From Pseudomonadota bacterium (GTDB lineage Bacteria > Pseudomonadota > Gammaproteobacteria > Steroidobacterales > Steroidobacteraceae): 6,187 bases of DNA. The position numbers and the translations under genes are program-made. The notes beneath the pieces were generated by a model. The model had not been told where the DNA came from, ran no database searches, and saw nothing but the letters and a program-made list of their open reading frames with translations. Location of the stretch: contig JAEZCN010000087.1 of assembly GCA_023433515.1 (NCBI GenBank), positions 1 to 6,187 of the forward strand, in the 5' to 3' direction. Shown in pieces: positions 5,862 to 6,187 of this stretch (positions within the stretch are counted from its first letter, which is position 1; each line of letters begins with the position of its first letter).

Positions 5862-6152
5862 CTACTCGATGACCTTGGGGACGAGGTACAGCGCGGCTTC
5901 CACCTGGGGAGCGTTGCGTTGGTACAGCTCGTGTTGGTCCTTTTCGGTCACGACATCGGGCCGCAGGCGTTGCGCCAGGCCCGGCAAGGGATGAGCCATG
6001 GGCTCCACGCCACGGGTGGGAGCGGCGTCGAGCTGCCCGACGAGATCGACGATCTTCGACAGGCTGTCCTGGTAGACGGGCACCTCGGCATCGGTCAGCG
6101 AGAGGCGCGCGAGATGCGCGATGGAGTTGATCTGATCGCGATTGAGACTCAT
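5862..6152 (-). CDS. gatC: Asp/Glu-tRNA amidotransferase subunit C
   Basis: A 96-residue subunit that wraps around and stabilises the GatA-GatB interface; it has no catalytic site. Family signatures are visible in order: IAHLARLSL near residues 11-19, GVEPMAHPLPG (around 48-58), LRPDVVTE (63-70), and the C-terminal NAPQVEAALYLVPKVIE. The ATG at 6152 is preferred (MSLNRDQINSIAHLARL), as in relatives; a TTG five codons upstream (6167) is possible but adds LEFP, which is not family-like. No good Shine-Dalgarno is visible upstream. It is the first gene of the gatC-gatA-gatB-hslO cluster, and its stop lies 4 nt before gatA. Only 35 nt remain upstream in the window, so the promoter cannot be judged. 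In many Gammaproteobacteria mreB lies divergently at this point, which a longer contig would show. Confidence 0.95.
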   Translation of the reverse strand: MSLNRDQINSIAHLARLSLTDAEVPVYQDSLSKIVDLVGQLDAAPTRGVEPMAHPLPGLAQRLRPDVVTEKDQHELYQRNAPQVEAALYLVPKVIE

Positions 6153-6187
6153 CGGAAACTCAAGCAAAAGGTGTGAAAAGTGTGCGC

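Noticed and set aside
1..6187. CRISPR array, transposon ends, tRNA genes or a defence system
   Set aside because: No regularly spaced repeats, no transposase-like protein, no tRNA-like cloverleaf with a CCA end, and all substantial coding regions are assigned to housekeeping or metal-binding families.
6153..6187. Promoter of the gat operon
   Set aside because: Only 35 nt upstream of gatC are present and no convincing -10/-35 pair or Shine-Dalgarno is visible in them.

Overview
The window appears to join two unrelated bacterial lineages. Positions 1 to about 850 look like a GC-rich clostridial (Firmicutes) genome, possibly Oscillospiraceae. They hold the end of a cysteine-rich protein resembling the C-terminus of the DUF134/UPF0251 family, a NifX/NifB-like metal-cluster-binding protein with a His/Cys-rich tail, a strong intrinsic terminator, and the first third of a cyclophilin behind a textbook GGAGG ribosome binding site. 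From about 885 to the end the content is gammaproteobacterial, perhaps Xanthomonadales/Steroidobacter-like: the rest of a PpiB-type cyclophilin, mtgA, hslO, and gatB-gatA-gatC. Lineage assignments come from recalled family sequences; no database search was run.

Layout, plus strand: cysteine-rich fragment (1-138), NifX-like gene (116-499), terminator (578-619), chimeric ppiB (723-1217), and mtgA (1214-1978), which overlaps ppiB by 4 nt. Minus strand, in transcription order from the right edge: gatC (6152-5862), gatA (5857-4391), gatB (4391-2925) and hslO (2918-2007). These four are packed with gaps of 4 nt, a 1-nt overlap and 6 nt, and so look like one operon. mtgA and hslO converge with 28 nt between their stop codons and no convincing terminator there.

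Functionally the gammaproteobacterial part is housekeeping. GatCAB amidates misacylated Glu-tRNA(Gln) and/or Asp-tRNA(Asn). HslO (Hsp33) is the redox-switched holdase chaperone, with its four zinc cysteines intact. MtgA is a monofunctional peptidoglycan glycosyltransferase, and PpiB is a cytoplasmic prolyl isomerase. All of these except ppiB look intact.

The observation most worth attention is the junction inside ppiB. The protein switches from a clostridial-type N-terminus to a proteobacterial-type C-terminus exactly in the conserved FHRVIPGFMIQGG block (nt 846-884). A metagenome mis-assembly across a short shared stretch explains this best; a genuine recombinant gene is the less likely alternative. 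I found no CRISPR array, mobile element, tRNA, rRNA or convincing new system.
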